The notes beneath the pieces are model-generated. The model ran no database searches. It was not told the DNA's origin and saw only the letters and a program-made list of their open reading frames with translations. A stretch of DNA of 64,000 nt from Legionella gresilensis (GTDB taxonomy: Bacteria; Pseudomonadota; Gammaproteobacteria; Legionellales; Legionellaceae). Made by a program: the position numbers and the translations under genes. Location of the stretch: NCBI RefSeq assembly GCF_900639865.1, contig NZ_CAAAHX010000015.1, positions 1 to 64,000 on the forward strand. The letters run 5' to 3'. Positions 1 to 10,318 of this stretch are shown in pieces; the stretch's first letter is position 1; each line of letters opens with the position of its first letter.

Positions 1-20
1 AAATTAGCTATCTATTTCCA

Positions 21-212
21 GGGTGCATATAGGGTGCAATTTTGTTAGAAAAGCTAGTACAGTGAAGCATAATGATGCAATATAAAATTTCATTAAGTTT
101 TTGATTTTAAGTTACTTTTGTTCCTTATTGTACATATAAATACATTACATATATGAGTTTCCAAGCCCTCATAATGCTGAGGTCGGTAGTTCGAGTCTAC
201 CCATAGCCACCA
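21..212 (+). repeat. tRNA-Met 3'-half att-like repeat, copy 1
   Basis: The copy begins with two GGGTGCA words (from 21 and 32), runs through an AT-rich segment, and ends in the 3' half of a tRNA. The tRNA part (168-212) has anticodon loop CTCATAA, 3' anticodon stem strand TGCTG, T-arm GGTAG/TTCGAGT/CTACC, 3' acceptor strand CATAGCC, then ACCA. This matches bacterial elongator tRNA-Met; no 5' half is present. The same unit recurs at seven other places with an intact core. It is read as an integrase attachment site (element end plus tRNA core). Confidence 0.85.
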
Positions 213-532
213 TAAATCAATTAACTCCAAAAATATACGCTCTTTCGGGTCTTCCTCAAATTCAGAGGCACATTAATCAACCACACAAGACATTAACCCT
301 TATACGATAATTTTCAAAATTTTTAAGCTTCACGAGTAGGATTTTCTCCGCTTACTATTTTGATAGCACATCCAGGTAAATTTAAAATCTAATTTTTCTT
401 AGACACTTTAATCTCATTATTCGAAAATTCAAACGCTTAGCCCACGTTCTATAGGTTAAATTGCCTTCAGATGGGTGAAGCGTAAGTTTCTTTCTCCTTG
501 AGTCAAAAATAATCATACTAGGCAAAAAATTC
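213..532. other. intergenic stretch, right flank of att copy 1
   Basis: No gene is seen. Positions 213-340 resemble the right flanks of the other att-like copies: a TAAATCAA start, a GGGTCTT word near 257, an ATTAATCAAC word near 271, and a later ATAATTTTCAAAATTT that also occurs after copy 2. The remainder to the promoter at 533 shows nothing recognisable. Confidence 0.5.
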
Positions 533-541
533 TGGTATACT
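533..541 (+). promoter_or_regulatory. extended -10 promoter for the 2069-aa gene
   Basis: TGGTATACT fits an extended -10 (TGnTATACT) and lies about 40 nt before the ATG at 581. No good -35 is visible, as is usual for extended -10 promoters. A short AAGG lies just before the start codon. Confidence 0.5.
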
Positions 542-580
542 GCGCGACTTTTATAAAAACTCTAGAATCCAAGGCTTAGT

Positions 581-3500
581 ATGCTAAATGATGGTAAGGA
601 ACAAGAATATTTTAATAAACTTATTGCTATCAAAGATGAAATTAACAAACAAATCCCACTTGCCGCAAATCGCTTTGAAGCATTTGAATGTCCATCAGTA
701 AATGAAAGTGAGCATGATATTGATATTCAATATCAGTTGCACGAAGAAGTACACCAATTAATGTATTCACATTACACGGCAATACATGAATTACGGACAA
801 TTTATAAAAATTTTATTGAAGATTATAATATAAAGGACGGTGATCAGCTGTCGAATCAGAATCGTCAGAAGTTAGAATCTTTTATAGCACAACAAATAAA
901 CGTAATTTTTTCGAAATTAGAAAGTTACTGGCGTTTAATAGCTAAATTTGATGTAGGCAGTGCTGCAGTGAGAAGAGAAAAATTCACTGCGTTGCTGCTT
1001 AAAAAAATTCCTGCCCTTTGTGAGCAAGGTTTTTCTGCTTTGAAAATTGATGAGCAAGAGCTCATTCGGCTGTATATTCTTGAGTTGCAAGATTTAGTTA
1101 ATGTAACAGTTACGAAGCTTAAAGCAAATCAACGCTTATCAGATAAAGAGTTAACGTTTATTGATATAACTCGACGTGAAGGAACACAGTATGAAGAAGA
1201 TCTTAATCAATTAGTATATGATTTATATTTATTTAAACACTCTCCAAGCACAAAAATAAATTACAGTCCTCCGGCAATAGCGCAATTCAAAGAAGATGCT
1301 TTGTATAATATAGAGCAGTTAGCGGTAAAGTTACGTACCCAACAACATACTTATGCGCAACGTTTTGAATATAATAAAAAATTGTCGTCTACACGTAATA
1401 ATTTGTCTAATAATTTGCTAGTTTCTGAACTTGATAAACATTTAAGAACGGTACAGCTTCAAGAGGTGAAAGATAAAGCGGAACAAAAAATAAATGAAAT
1501 GCTGATTAAGTCAAATTTATTGCAACGAGGATTATATTATGACTTGCAAAAAACTGACTCAGGGTATTGTGATGAACACACCTGTATGGCGCTTGTAAAA
1601 TTATTAAAGTTAGGAGATGAACATCGAATTGAAAAGGTTTCTATTAACTATGAAGATGAAGACGGCCATACGTTTCTAGTTATTGATCGTACAGAAGAGA
1701 GTGAATTAAATGACATGTGTACCTGGGGTGAGAAGGCTATACTATTAGATCCGTGGAATCACTTAGTTTGTTATGTTAAGGATATAAATAATTTAGACAA
1801 AAAATATAATTCATATCCAAGTGGCGCCAACTGGAGCTCGATAGAATTTGTTAGAAAAGATAAATTACTAGTTTATCAACTTGAATCCATGTATGGTAGT
1901 TTCACAATTGCTGATAATTTAAGCCCGGAGGTTCGTGAAAGTCGGATTAAGGAAGAATATAGGTTAAAAGAAATTTTGCCTTCAATTTTATTAGTTGAAT
2001 ACTTAAATGAAATTACTGAACGTTATCGCCCTCAAAATTCTATTTATAAAATAAAATTTTATCTCACTGATGTTGGTGATGCTTTAATAAAATATATTCC
2101 AGGTTTTCGTGAGCCAGTCATTGCTCTTCACCAAGATGTATTTAAATTAATAGTAGATAAGCAACTTAGTTTAACCGGTTTTGAATTCGAAATAGTAGCA
2201 ATTTTGCTAAAAATAAAAATGTATACTAGCTTTGTTTCACCTATATCCATTTCACCTGAAGTACAACAGCGAATTGATATAAAAGCAATGGAGCAAATTG
2301 GCTCAGCAGATGCCTGTGTAGAATATTTACGCTGCGCTGCCGAATTTAAGGAGAAAAATCCACAAAAATTACCGCTAGTTGAGAAGTATGAAAGGTACTT
2401 TGGAGGGTTTAATTTAAAATACGTCACAGAGTTTACTTATGCAGAACGAATTAAGATGCTCCAAGCCAATATTGCTGCAGGAGTAACTAAGCCATACAGT
2501 AAAGAAGTTGATAAACCTTCCCCCGCTTTTTGTTTATCACTTGCTACAGTTTCAGTATTTAATAATCAAACCAATACATTGGATAACACTCAAAATCTCA
2601 CCGAGCAACCTAAATCGATAATGAGTATGGCCAACGACAGTATTACTCAAGATGATGAGATGTCTCGTTTCTCTACTGCTTCTACTGTTGAAAACCAGCA
2701 ATTAGCAGATAAAAGCCCGCTTCCTATTCAGTTAAAATTTTCTCCTTCTTATCAAAGGTTGCAAATTTTAAATAAATTGTTAGAGCAACTGCCTGAACTT
2801 AAAGTTGAATTACTGCCTTTTGAAGAGTATCAAGCGCCTTCAGTTCGCCTTCGTGAATTCTCTAAAATTGTCGAGTCACTGGAAATTGATTATAGCAATC
2901 CGAAAGAAGCTGAATTAGTTGATCTCATAATTAATCGCGCACACGAACTAAAAATTCCGGGTTTTTCATACCTTTATTATGCGTTTGCATCGCCGTGGGG
3001 AACGAATGCAATAACCGACCGCCTTAATTTAAGGTGTATGACTGATAATCCTCAAACTGTAGAGCAAAATTATTATTACTTAGTGCAGCATGAAGATAAT
3101 TTATTTGAATTATTTTATGTTGATTCAGGGAAAAATCGACATCATATTGCTCTTGAAGACATCAATGGATTATCGCAAGAATTAAAAAAAATAACGCCTA
3201 ATACAAAGCTCACGCAATATAATGACATAACGAAAATTAAGTTTCTTATAAAGCAGAGTCAAGGCTTAAGACAGCTTGGTTTCTTTAAACAAATACAAAA
3301 AGCCATTACACAATTTACCCTCGCAACTTCATTTGAAGAAGCGATGGTGTTTGCTAAAGAACTTGATGAAGTTCGCATACAATACATCGATCATCTTGCT
3401 GATGACTCCAATAGAAAACGATTTTTTAATCATAAAGGGAAAGAGCAGAATGAAACGAATACCAGTCGTTATTATGGCAGTGACCTAGGTAAATTTATTA

Positions 3501-6500
3501 AATGGACGGGTTTTGAATGGTCTAACGTACAATCAGTAACTGATACAGCATTTGATAATTTTTTCATCTGGGCTAAAAGCGATAAAAGTGGATTAATTGC
3601 AAACATACTATTTCGATTAGGTTTATCTAATCATTCCACGACCATAAGGGCTATGACCGGGGAACAAATTAAATATATAGCTGAGAAATATTCTCATGAT
3701 AGTTATGTATTTTTTGGTTACTTAACTGGTAAGGATGACATTTACTTCAAAGCTGGTAATTTTTCAAATTTAGAAACATGGGTACATGAGTGTGAGTCAA
3801 AGGAACATCAAACTGAGCAGATAATACTAAACGATTCATCTTTAACATTTGAGGAGAAATTTATCAAATATTATGATGAGAACTTAGTTAATTTGCGTTA
3901 TCCTCATTTGGAATTTAATGCAGAACATGAAGCGCAAACACAATTACTTAAAGCATTTTATCACGTTGCAATTGCAGAGGGTCAGGCGGAGCAGGCTGTT
4001 GTAAAATCATTCTTCTTTGGACGAGATGATAAGCGTGATTTGCAATCCTTAGTAGGTAAGTATCAATCATTAAAGCCAACATCTAAATATTTTCAATTTA
4101 TCTTTTTACAAAAATTCAAAGAAAATTCACATCACTTATTTGATAATTATGATTTATCTCAGTTAATCAAAAAGGATATTTTTGATTTAGATGATAGTAG
4201 GTTCCCCCTAAGCCTAGATAGTTGTCGTATTATTTTTCGCCTACCCGAACAAAGTTCCAAAGATGACTTACTGATTTTACTTCTTGATGAATGTAATACT
4301 AAAAATATTAAATTGAGAACAGGTGTTATTCAAGCATACCTTAATGAAACTAAACAGGTGGTTATGTTTAGCAAACCAGTCATAAGAATGCTTGATGAAT
4401 TGGAAAAAGAAGGAACACATAAAGCTGATGAGTATGTTAGCAGCGCGCTAATCCCAGCCCTTAATCATGCCTCATGGCCTTTATTAGAAGATACATCGTT
4501 TCCAGATCTTAGTACTGAGGAGTTAATTAAATACTATACGTTGTTTGATTATTATACTACTTTTCCAACACGAAACATTAAAGTAAATTTTGGTAACATC
4601 ATTTTCAATTATATTAATGCGTTGCCACTGATCAATGACCAAATTAACTTACTTGAGTTATGGTTATTTAAGGCTGAATCTAAGTTGCCTCTTACTGATA
4701 TAGCCTTGAAAAACAAGTTATTTGAGCTGTTGATTAATTTATACAGTAAGATATACGGTAAAGATGATGGAACAACGACTTATTTTGAGCGGATTAAACC
4801 ATTAATACTTAAATTACATAATAAATTATTTAATCGTGATTTAAAACCATTTATGTCGAAATTACTGACGAAGCTTGAGACGCAAAGAACCTTAAGTGAA
4901 TATGTTGGTACGTATGTTGATCCGGCTGATTATAAACTTTTTTCATCAAAACGGCTCAAAGCATCAAGGCAAGGACTTATTACTTTAATCAAGTTGGCTA
5001 CTTTATTTGGCAAAAATGAATTAAATCAAAGAGCGTTACTTGATTATCTTTCTATTGAATTAACACAAACATCTGTTAAAGCAATGTTACAATACGTTAC
5101 TGAATATATTGATGTATCAGAATTGTCTCGTATTCTTGGTTGGAACTATCTAGATTATGATGAAAAGCGCAAGGATGATCCCACTGCAACTGATGAAAAA
5201 CTTAGCGACTGTTTAATTAGTACCTATCATCAATTTTGGGAGTGCTCTCTTCAAGAACGAGCTGCAATTATTGAACAAATATTAATCCCGACTAGTCAAA
5301 TAGTGTCCCATGAAAGTCAGCTTTTAGCCTATGAAAAGGGATTAAAATATATTGCTCAAAAACTTTTTCCTAAAGCTTACGATAAAAAGAGCAATGATTA
5401 TCTAGCATTAAGTCTTTTAAAATCTTATTTAGCGACTGCAGACAATTTTATTCGTTCTTACCTACTAGCAGCTATTTTAGTGGCGACCAATGAGCACTCA
5501 GATCAAGAAGCTAGCATTGGTAAAAAACTAGCTGTTATTTGTGAGCATATGGGGCCTGCCTATGTAAAGCTTGCCCAGGCAATCCATAGCCATCCTCAAA
5601 CGACTAATGAAATACGTGCTGATTTGGAACATGTAAAAGGTAGAGCAAATCCGCCACACCGCTGGTCTTTGTGTAGACAAATGGCAGAAATATTGCCTCC
5701 TGGAGAGTTAGCTAATATCAAACATATTGGCAAGTTGCTAGGGTCTGCATCGTATAATTTAGCTTTAGAAGTTACATTAGAAAATAATGAAACTGTTGTA
5801 TTATTAATGTTACGAGAAAATGCTGAAATTAATGCACGCAAAGGATTTGAGCATATCCGCGCAACCATTAATCACTGCCTGCATGAGGCTGTTGTTAATC
5901 AACGTGCTATCATGACACAGATGGTTGATGAAGCAGCTCGGTTATCTGAAAATGAAATGACAAAAGAAGCCGGCGATAAACAATCAAGCTTTGCAAAGCA
6001 ATTATATCCAAGTCATATGACTATTTATGTTTCAGGGCAACCTGTTGAACTGCAAATTGGAACGGCTAGTATCTTAACCAGTGGCCAAGGATATCGTTTT
6101 ATCACTATAATGCATGGCGAAGAGTTTAATGTACTTCCTGACAGCACACCTGAGCAACGTTACATTAAACAGGCTGTTGCAAAAGCCGTAATTACTATGG
6201 AGTTACATAATATATTACGTGGTGGACGATTTGATAGCGACCGGCATGGTAATCAGCTACGTGTCGAAGTGAGAGAAAATCACACTAAGACTTCTGATAA
6301 AGTACTAAGGTTGCATATTGGTTTATACGATTTTGGTGAAATGGCACTCGAAGAACCTACTTCTCAAGAGCTAATGCAACTTGCAATGATACTTAACTAC
6401 CTCCCTATGCATTTAGGATCATTTAAAAAGATAGATCAGCAGATATCAAATTATATTAATTTAGAGGCAAAAAAGGGAAACTCTACCCATTATTTAATGC

Positions 6501-6790
6501 GACTAAGAAAATCTTTTCTTGCATTACATGATTTTAGTCAATATTTAAATCAAAATGATTTAGTTGACATTTTTAAAGAAGTCTCGTGTAAAGAAGATAT
6601 TCATCCATTACTTAGTAGTGCAATAAAGCGTTTAGCTTTCATTTCAAGCAAAATGTTATCTGTCTATCAAAATATTTCGAGTGCCGGTAACTTGTTATCG
6701 TCATTTGGTTACTTTAGGGGGCGTAATGCATCAAGGGTTGACCCGCCAATTGAACAAAATAAAATTAATTCAATTTCTTTGACTAGTTAA
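581..6790 (+). CDS. giant protein with Cys-protease-like region and C-terminal UbiB/ABC1-like kinase domain
   Basis: A 2069-residue protein, first cargo of the cassette after att copy 1. The C-terminal part resembles the UbiB/ABC1 (ADCK) atypical kinase family. MGPAYVKLAQA (about 1657) matches the family's K-x-G-Q region, LGSAS (about 1720) sits where the Ala-rich loop would be, RHGNQL (about 1887) matches the catalytic H-x-G-N, and YDFGE (about 1916) matches the metal-binding DFG. Near the N-terminus Cys330 (SGYCDEH), His363 (GHTFLVIDR) and Asp390 (LLDPW) have the order and spacing of a papain/transglutaminase-type triad; Cys335 is an alternative. The rest is helix-rich with no recognised family, and no signal peptide or membrane segment is seen. 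Size and architecture suggest a secreted effector, which is inference. The kinase-like call is fairly sure; the protease call is tentative. Confidence 0.75.
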   Translation: MLNDGKEQEYFNKLIAIKDEINKQIPLAANRFEAFECPSVNESEHDIDIQYQLHEEVHQLMYSHYTAIHELRTIYKNFIEDYNIKDGDQLSNQNRQKLESFIAQQINVIFSKLESYWRLIAKFDVGSAAVRREKFTALLLKKIPALCEQGFSALKIDEQELIRLYILELQDLVNVTVTKLKANQRLSDKELTFIDITRREGTQYEEDLNQLVYDLYLFKHSPSTKINYSPPAIAQFKEDALYNIEQLAVKLRTQQHTYAQRFEYNKKLSSTRNNLSNNLLVSELDKHLRTVQLQEVKDKAEQKINEMLIKSNLLQRGLYYDLQKTDSGYCDEHTCMALVKLLKLGDEHRIEKVSINYEDEDGHTFLVIDRTEESELNDMCTWGEKAILLDPWNHLVCYVKDINNLDKKYNSYPSGANWSSIEFVRKDKLLVYQLESMYGSFTIADNLSPEVRESRIKEEYRLKEILPSILLVEYLNEITERYRPQNSIYKIKFYLTDVGDALIKYIPGFREPVIALHQDVFKLIVDKQLSLTGFEFEIVAILLKIKMYTSFVSPISISPEVQQRIDIKAMEQIGSADACVEYLRCAAEFKEKNPQKLPLVEKYERYFGGFNLKYVTEFTYAERIKMLQANIAAGVTKPYSKEVDKPSPAFCLSLATVSVFNNQTNTLDNTQNLTEQPKSIMSMANDSITQDDEMSRFSTASTVENQQLADKSPLPIQLKFSPSYQRLQILNKLLEQLPELKVELLPFEEYQAPSVRLREFSKIVESLEIDYSNPKEAELVDLIINRAHELKIPGFSYLYYAFASPWGTNAITDRLNLRCMTDNPQTVEQNYYYLVQHEDNLFELFYVDSGKNRHHIALEDINGLSQELKKITPNTKLTQYNDITKIKFLIKQSQGLRQLGFFKQIQKAITQFTLATSFEEAMVFAKELDEVRIQYIDHLADDSNRKRFFNHKGKEQNETNTSRYYGSDLGKFIKWTGFEWSNVQSVTDTAFDNFFIWAKSDKSGLIANILFRLGLSNHSTTIRAMTGEQIKYIAEKYSHDSYVFFGYLTGKDDIYFKAGNFSNLETWVHECESKEHQTEQIILNDSSLTFEEKFIKYYDENLVNLRYPHLEFNAEHEAQTQLLKAFYHVAIAEGQAEQAVVKSFFFGRDDKRDLQSLVGKYQSLKPTSKYFQFIFLQKFKENSHHLFDNYDLSQLIKKDIFDLDDSRFPLSLDSCRIIFRLPEQSSKDDLLILLLDECNTKNIKLRTGVIQAYLNETKQVVMFSKPVIRMLDELEKEGTHKADEYVSSALIPALNHASWPLLEDTSFPDLSTEELIKYYTLFDYYTTFPTRNIKVNFGNIIFNYINALPLINDQINLLELWLFKAESKLPLTDIALKNKLFELLINLYSKIYGKDDGTTTYFERIKPLILKLHNKLFNRDLKPFMSKLLTKLETQRTLSEYVGTYVDPADYKLFSSKRLKASRQGLITLIKLATLFGKNELNQRALLDYLSIELTQTSVKAMLQYVTEYIDVSELSRILGWNYLDYDEKRKDDPTATDEKLSDCLISTYHQFWECSLQERAAIIEQILIPTSQIVSHESQLLAYEKGLKYIAQKLFPKAYDKKSNDYLALSLLKSYLATADNFIRSYLLAAILVATNEHSDQEASIGKKLAVICEHMGPAYVKLAQAIHSHPQTTNEIRADLEHVKGRANPPHRWSLCRQMAEILPPGELANIKHIGKLLGSASYNLALEVTLENNETVVLLMLRENAEINARKGFEHIRATINHCLHEAVVNQRAIMTQMVDEAARLSENEMTKEAGDKQSSFAKQLYPSHMTIYVSGQPVELQIGTASILTSGQGYRFITIMHGEEFNVLPDSTPEQRYIKQAVAKAVITMELHNILRGGRFDSDRHGNQLRVEVRENHTKTSDKVLRLHIGLYDFGEMALEEPTSQELMQLAMILNYLPMHLGSFKKIDQQISNYINLEAKKGNSTHYLMRLRKSFLALHDFSQYLNQNDLVDIFKEVSCKEDIHPLLSSAIKRLAFISSKMLSVYQNISSAGNLLSSFGYFRGRNASRVDPPIEQNKINSISLTS

Positions 6791-6921
6791 TTTTATATCG
6801 AAAGCATTTTTAGAAACTAAGTAAATAGGCTAATTATCAAGGTGTTTCAAATTGAATTTGATAGTTCAAAACAGGTAAGCATAAAGCTATAACTTATTGA
6901 TTTAATAGGATCAAAAATAAA

Positions 6922-9900
6922 ATGTTACATCAAAAAAATCGTAGAGAAGTCTATATCAACGCAGTCGAAAAACAAGACGTAGGGGGTGTTGAGCAACTTT
7001 TAGGAAACGGGGTAGGTGTTAATATAAGAATTGATAAAGATTTAAATACGGGTTTACACAGTGCAATAAAAAAAAGGAATGCTAACCTTAGTAAAATATT
7101 TGCTCTTTATAAAGCAGATTATAATTTAAAAGATAAAAACGGACAAAGTCCTATTGATATTGCTGTAGAAATGCAGGCTTGGGATTGTATTCAAGCGATG
7201 GGTGAGTTTTATACAATTAAAGAAGAGGCAGAACAATTTAATACCGCTGTATCAAATGCCATAGAACAGTATGAAGATAAAAATAAAAAAGCTAAAAAAA
7301 TTAAAGTTGATAATCCTCAAGAAACTACAGTATTTTCTAATAACAATAGTCAAATTACCCCTATAAAAAAAGGAGGCCAACGCCAACAATTTATTGATGC
7401 CGTTTTACAGAGTAAAATATCAGAAATTGAAGCATGCTTGGCTCAAGGCGTATCTCCCAATATAAGAATTGATAAAAACTTCAATACAGCACTACATTAT
7501 GCTTTTCAAAATAAGGACCTTGCATTAATTACTTTGTTAGTTATTAATAGAATTAACCATGGACTTAGAAATAAGGACAAAAAAACTGCTATAGAACTGG
7601 CTATTGAAATGGGATGGTGGGCTGGTATTGAATCGTTCGTTAAAGCGGGATCATTCAAAGATGATGCTTATTTAGGTACTGCTTTACTTGCTGCAATTCA
7701 AGAAAGGCAAGATAGTATGATACCTATCTTGTTGAATGCAGGGGCTTCTGTTAATACAGTAAATGCTTATGGTGACAACAGCATGCATCTTGCAGTTACA
7801 AGAAATCAACCCGAATTAATTCAATTATTATTGCAGTATAATCCTGATCTGATGAAAGAAAACAGCCAGGGAAATACGCCATTTGCGCAAGCCATTATCG
7901 AAAATAAACACTTATGCGCTTCGTCTTTATTATCAAATGAGAAAAGGCAATACAATGATATTTTATTTCAAGCAGTTAATAAAAACCATACTCTTTTTGC
8001 CTTAGGTTTACTACGAGCTGGCGCTGTACCCAGTCATCCACAAATTTTATTTAAGCCTATTGAGAATAAAAATTATGACCTAGTAAAAGTTCTCCTTGCA
8101 TGCGGAGCACGACTTGATTCACTAAATGAGTTAGATAAATCACCAATTGAAGTCGCTGCATTGCAAGGAGATTGGGAAATGGTGCGGCTTATAGCAAGTA
8201 CGCATGCTACAGATATTACTGACAGTGCCAATTATGATGCTGCTTTTATGCTTGCGCTTAAGGCTAATAGAATTGATATAGTTCAACTGTTAATCAAAGC
8301 AGGGGCGCCACTTTATTGCTTCTATCTCGAGGAAGGAGAAAAGTACTTAATAGCACTTGCTGAAAATAGGTATGAAAATGAGGAAGTCATTAATATCATT
8401 TTATTAGCTGCGGCTAAAGCAAACAGTGAACTTAGGAAGATAATTGTTAGTCATTTAGGACGGTTGCCTGAATTTATTAGTGAGTTATTTGAAGATCCAA
8501 TTTTAGCAGAAGAGTTGAAGGTACCTATGATTACGCCACAAGGTACTACTTACAGTAAAAATTCTATTATAAATTTAGACAAGGATCCTATTAATCGTGC
8601 GGCACTTAATTTAAATTTGCTTAGACATAATCAATTAGTGGAAGATTTAATAGCTTTTTATAAAGATGTTAACGTACTAAAGGATACAATTCCTCCACTA
8701 CTGATTTGCCCTCAAACAAAGAATTTTTATCAAGAGCCGGTTGTGGCTATTGATGGAAAAACTTATGAGAAATCATTAGTAATTGCCTATTTACAACAGC
8801 ATGGAAATCAATTACCAAGTGGAGAATTACAAAATTCTGAACAATTATATCCTAATCGTTTAATTGTACAGTTAATAAGAGAAAAATATCTTCCTCAATT
8901 TTTTATAAAAAGTATTAAAGAACGTAATATTTCTCTGCTAACCGCAGTTTTACAATACGATGCTACCCTAATTCAAACGCCAATTGATGAACTAAGAAAT
9001 ACAGCTTTTCATTATATTCTAGACTCAAATGAGTTCGATAAAACACTATTTGATTATTTAGTAAAATTAAATGCCAATTTTTTTGCAGAGAATTTAAAAG
9101 GAATTTCTCCTCTACACTTGGCTATAGAAAAAAAAGGGTGGGAGATCATTGAACGTTTTATAGAATTAAATAAGGGGAATGAAGAAGAATATAATTATTT
9201 TTTCCAGATCTTGTATCAAGCAGCGAAATTACACCAAACAGATTTGATTAAAATTTTACTACAAAATAAAACGTATAATGAACTAGTTAATAAAGAGTCA
9301 ATTGTAGAAAAAGCTGCAAAGTTAAACATCTGGGAATGTGTTATTGCTATTGTTGAACAATATTCAACCGACACCTTTGATACTTGGCATTATGATAATG
9401 TTTTACTAGATGCAGTGAAACAAAATAAGTTAAATGTTGTAAAAGCACTCTTAAATGCTGGCTCTCCAATGCTTTGCTTTAGTAGCATTGAAGGAACGAC
9501 TTGCCTTGAGATCATAATGCAGAATAAAGAGCAAAATAGTGACATGATTTCTTTATTGCTTCAGGCTGGGAAAAATAGAACGCCATCTGTATCTTTTCAT
9601 TTGCAGTCTATCCTTGCCAAATCACAAAATTTGTCAGATCGATTACCTGAGGAAATAAGTGAATTTTTTGAAGACACTATTAACTTTGAAGATATTGCCG
9701 AACCTTATATAACTCCTCAAGGTAAAACCTACAGTAAAGAAACAATTACTCAATGTCAAAATGATCCAGAAACAAATGAAAGCTTGAAAGGTAAACTAAT
9801 TCCTAACGTTTTAGTTGCAGATTTACTTTATTATTACAGGCTACCTCATGTAGACATAAACATTTTTCCTTCCTGTCTTATTTGTCCTGAAACTAATAAG

Positions 9901-10185
9901 CCCTATCAAAATCCGGTTGTTGCTGTGAATGGCAGAACTTATGAAGAAACTTATTTAAAAGCTTATTTAATGCAATATTCTAATCATTTACCTGATGGAA
10001 CGCTACAAGATAGGGATCCCTACATAAACCGCAGTGTAAAAATGTTACTTGAGACAAAATATGCCAAAAAAGCGGAGATTTTTATTGGTGACTCAAGCTT
10101 TACATTTTTTAATAATCGAGATAATTCCCTACTAAGCGAGAACTCAAGGTTAGGTCCTAATGGCTTCCTACGCACACCCCAGTGA
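6922..10185 (+). CDS. ankyrin-repeat protein with four U-box-like domains
   Basis: A 1087-residue protein, 131 nt downstream of the giant gene. Ankyrin-type repeats fill residues 1-500 (for example TALHYAF, SMHLAVTRNQPELIQLLL) and recur at about 660-900. Two paired blocks resemble U-boxes, the RING-like fold of E3 ubiquitin ligases that lacks metal ligands. The first pair is at about 522-585 (FEDPI, PQGTTYSK) and 594-655 (LICPQTKNF, AIDGKTYEK). The second pair is at about 914-976 and 986-1047 with the same landmarks. The N-terminal and C-terminal halves therefore look like an internal duplication. Legionella LubX is a known bacterial effector with two U-boxes, and the combination with ankyrins fits a host-directed ubiquitin ligase. 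Activity and secretion are inferred. Confidence 0.85.
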   Translation: MLHQKNRREVYINAVEKQDVGGVEQLLGNGVGVNIRIDKDLNTGLHSAIKKRNANLSKIFALYKADYNLKDKNGQSPIDIAVEMQAWDCIQAMGEFYTIKEEAEQFNTAVSNAIEQYEDKNKKAKKIKVDNPQETTVFSNNNSQITPIKKGGQRQQFIDAVLQSKISEIEACLAQGVSPNIRIDKNFNTALHYAFQNKDLALITLLVINRINHGLRNKDKKTAIELAIEMGWWAGIESFVKAGSFKDDAYLGTALLAAIQERQDSMIPILLNAGASVNTVNAYGDNSMHLAVTRNQPELIQLLLQYNPDLMKENSQGNTPFAQAIIENKHLCASSLLSNEKRQYNDILFQAVNKNHTLFALGLLRAGAVPSHPQILFKPIENKNYDLVKVLLACGARLDSLNELDKSPIEVAALQGDWEMVRLIASTHATDITDSANYDAAFMLALKANRIDIVQLLIKAGAPLYCFYLEEGEKYLIALAENRYENEEVINIILLAAAKANSELRKIIVSHLGRLPEFISELFEDPILAEELKVPMITPQGTTYSKNSIINLDKDPINRAALNLNLLRHNQLVEDLIAFYKDVNVLKDTIPPLLICPQTKNFYQEPVVAIDGKTYEKSLVIAYLQQHGNQLPSGELQNSEQLYPNRLIVQLIREKYLPQFFIKSIKERNISLLTAVLQYDATLIQTPIDELRNTAFHYILDSNEFDKTLFDYLVKLNANFFAENLKGISPLHLAIEKKGWEIIERFIELNKGNEEEYNYFFQILYQAAKLHQTDLIKILLQNKTYNELVNKESIVEKAAKLNIWECVIAIVEQYSTDTFDTWHYDNVLLDAVKQNKLNVVKALLNAGSPMLCFSSIEGTTCLEIIMQNKEQNSDMISLLLQAGKNRTPSVSFHLQSILAKSQNLSDRLPEEISEFFEDTINFEDIAEPYITPQGKTYSKETITQCQNDPETNESLKGKLIPNVLVADLLYYYRLPHVDINIFPSCLICPETNKPYQNPVVAVNGRTYEETYLKAYLMQYSNHLPDGTLQDRDPYINRSVKMLLETKYAKKAEIFIGDSSFTFFNNRDNSLLSENSRLGPNGFLRTPQ

Positions 10186-10250
10186 ATCGCTAAATTAAGC
10201 ACCTAGTTAACATGTGTTCGATATTAAATTTTAATTAATAAATTGAAAAT

Positions 10251-10318
10251 AAGGTCCTTTTTGATTAAAATTCAGCTGAATTTCTTAGATTTAGTCAAAA
10301 TTGATTTAAAAGGACCTT
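10251..10318. repeat. inverted repeat with internal palindrome
   Basis: Perfect 11-bp arms AAGGTCCTTTT (10251-10261) and AAAAGGACCTT (10308-10318) enclose a loop that holds the 16-bp palindrome AAATTCAGCTGAATTT (10268-10283). It could be a terminator after the U-box gene or the end of a small mobile element. There is no clear T-run after the stem. Confidence 0.5.

Noticed and set aside
168-212. A complete tRNA-Met gene at each repeat
   Set aside because: Only the sequence from the anticodon loop to CCA is present. The upstream half has no D-arm or 5' acceptor strand, and the 5' anticodon stem does not pair fully.
2128-2427. Minus-strand open frame inside the giant gene
   Set aside because: It lies wholly within a long coding frame with clear domains and has no family resemblance.
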